Shown here: positions 5,936-6,632 of the stretch, piece after piece
How the letters are laid out: every line of letters begins with the position of its first letter
Numbering within the stretch: position 1 is the stretch's first letter
NCBI GenBank assembly: GCA_938045085.1
Contig: CALINZ010000108.1
Span: forward strand, 1-6,632
Direction: 5' to 3'
Origin: an uncultured Collinsella sp.
GTDB taxonomy: Bacteria; Actinomycetota; Coriobacteriia; Coriobacteriales; Coriobacteriaceae
Length of the DNA stretch: 6,632 bases
Translations under genes and position numbers: made by a program
The notes under the pieces: generated by a model
Databases searched by the model: none
The model's input: only the letters and a program-made list of their open reading frames with translations
Told to the model about the DNA's origin: nothing

Positions 5936-6581
5936 AGGCCGCCCTCATTACTTTTATACAGTTCTTTCTTGCGGATACACAGCTTGTCTTATTTTCATAC
6001 AGCCTGGTGAAGGGACAGCCACCCATGCACATAGGAAGAAGTGAGCAGTTAAGGCATTCTGAATCTGAACAAAAGTCGTAAGCATTCCATATGGAAACTT
6101 CGGATGCGCTACTCGTTACATTTTCAAAGATGCTCCCATAGCTTCTGTCGGAATATCCTATTTCATTCCAGCATTTATATAAGGAACCGTCTGGTCCAAT
6201 AACTTCTGAATATTTATTGACGGCTCCGCATATGGTCGGATTAAAGCCTGGAAGAAATGGATCCATGTACCCTGTCATTTTGTAGCGAGACAGACAGGAT
6301 GCTTCAATCGAAGCAAATTCATCCTCTGAATAGCATGGAGAGTTAGCGCACGTCCCATTTATATCATCTACTGCCGCTAAATATAGTTTTACTTTATTAC
6401 GAAGACCTTTACGATCAAGCGAATCAACCAAACGATCAATCTGATCACCGTTCGACGGATCAACATTGACTCTTAAGATGACATCAAAGTACGCACTAGC
6501 CCTTTTTACGTTATCAATAATACGGTTGAACGTATCGCCGCCAGAAGGAAGACATCTTCTTCGATTGTGTATCTCAGGATC
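5913..6581 (-). CDS. Radical SAM/SPASM peptide maturase, 5'-truncated (probably broken)
   Basis: About 222 residues of the C-terminal half of a radical SAM enzyme with a SPASM domain, the type that modifies ribosomal peptides. Counting D1 at base 6581, the sequence opens with DPEIHNRRRC, the segment after the third or fourth strand of the SAM barrel. It then has a VNVDPSNGDQI strand (49-59) and the SPASM cysteines C118, C137, C176, C179, C185, C189 and C208, with the pattern CxxCxxxxxCxxxC at 176-189, enough for two auxiliary iron-sulfur clusters. The N-terminal half with the CxxxCxxC site for the SAM cluster is absent from this frame. Upstream of 6581 the homology ends, an in-frame TAA lies at 6626-6624, and I see no ATG at the front of the open stretch (a TTG at 6431 would lose more). 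The stop overlaps the ABC start. Domain identity is firm; integrity is doubtful. Confidence 0.8.
   Translation of the reverse strand, partial: DPEIHNRRRCLPSGGDTFNRIIDNVKRASAYFDVILRVNVDPSNGDQIDRLVDSLDRKGLRNKVKLYLAAVDDINGTCANSPCYSEDEFASIEASCLSRYKMTGYMDPFLPGFNPTICGAVNKYSEVIGPDGSLYKCWNEIGYSDRSYGSIFENVTSSASEVSIWNAYDFCSDSECLNCSLLPMCMGGCPFTRLYENKTSCVSARKNCIKVMRAAYDLKHKK
5942..5946 (-). promoter_or_regulatory. Shine-Dalgarno for the ABC gene inside the radical SAM gene
   Basis: On the minus strand GAGGG stands six bases before ATG 5935, within the last codons of the radical SAM frame. It supports translational coupling of the two genes. Confidence 0.55.
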
Positions 6582-6632
6582 GCGTCGAAAATGTTGGTGT
6601 AAGGGTGACGCCCTAGCGCCCGTTTAACGAAG
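6582..6632 (-). other. Unrelated sequence abutting the radical SAM fragment
   Basis: In the radical SAM frame this stretch is not family-like and contains a TAA. In another minus-strand frame it reads FVKRALGRHPYTNIFDAIL and remains open leftward to a TAA at 6508-6506, running over the radical SAM sequence. The reading looks like coding sequence and its G+C (29 of 52 bases, 6581-6632) is above that of the operon, but I do not recognise the protein. It may be the end of a chromosomal gene or of a mobile element joined here by recombination. About 50 bases are too few to decide. Confidence 0.3.

Noticed and set aside
3741..6600. Possible inverted repeat between the two borders of the AT-rich block
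   Set aside because: Only TGTTGG is shared between minus-strand 3741-3750 and plus-strand 6591-6597; six bases are expected by chance.
1..6632. CRISPR arrays, tRNA, rRNA or a whole insertion sequence
   Set aside because: No regularly spaced repeats, no tRNA cloverleaf or CCA-like end noticed, and no recognisable transposase. The only regular repetition is the Q/P/Y/G-coding part of the TM2 gene.

Overview
The window looks like an accessory stretch of a high-GC Gram-positive chromosome, most likely a gut Coriobacteriia (Collinsella-like) genome. The basis is the GC-rich codon use of the flanking genes, a leaderless-type start, and the gene types (TM2, OPT and DUF389 proteins, a 2-hydroxyacyl-CoA dehydratase activase remnant). 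This is an inference from style and gene content; there is no rRNA or other marker to prove it.

Left part (1-2600), ordinary GC-rich chromosome. The 5' part of a TM2-domain membrane protein with a long Gln/Pro/Tyr/Gly-rich N-terminus runs leftward off the edge. Divergent from it is a 159-residue ORF resembling only the C-terminal end of an OPT/YSL peptide transporter, closed by a strong hairpin terminator. Next comes a complete DUF389 membrane protein carrying a textbook EF-hand-like calcium loop, ending at a shared convergent terminator.

Middle (2600-3780). A small membrane-anchored protein of unknown function lies on the minus strand. It is preceded by a 12-codon ORF that has the only good Shine-Dalgarno site and stops one base before the gene's ATG. 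A gene-free stretch (3111-3517) holds nested inverted repeats and a near-perfect bidirectional terminator. Two minus-strand remnants follow: a piece of the activase-type protein, and the C-terminal tail of an unidentified protein ending just before that terminator.

Right part (3778-6581), visibly AT-richer minus-strand operon of three overlapping genes: a 5'-truncated radical SAM protein keeping a full SPASM cysteine set, a one-polypeptide ABC exporter (membrane domain plus ATPase), and a CPBP-family membrane protein that has lost the family's catalytic residues. By analogy with known gene sets this is a ribosomally made, post-translationally modified peptide (RiPP) module: the radical SAM enzyme modifies a precursor, the ABC protein exports it, and the CPBP-like protein would act in immunity or as a partner. 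No precursor gene is seen in the window. The radical SAM homology stops abruptly at about 6581 where different sequence begins, so this copy is probably broken or rearranged.
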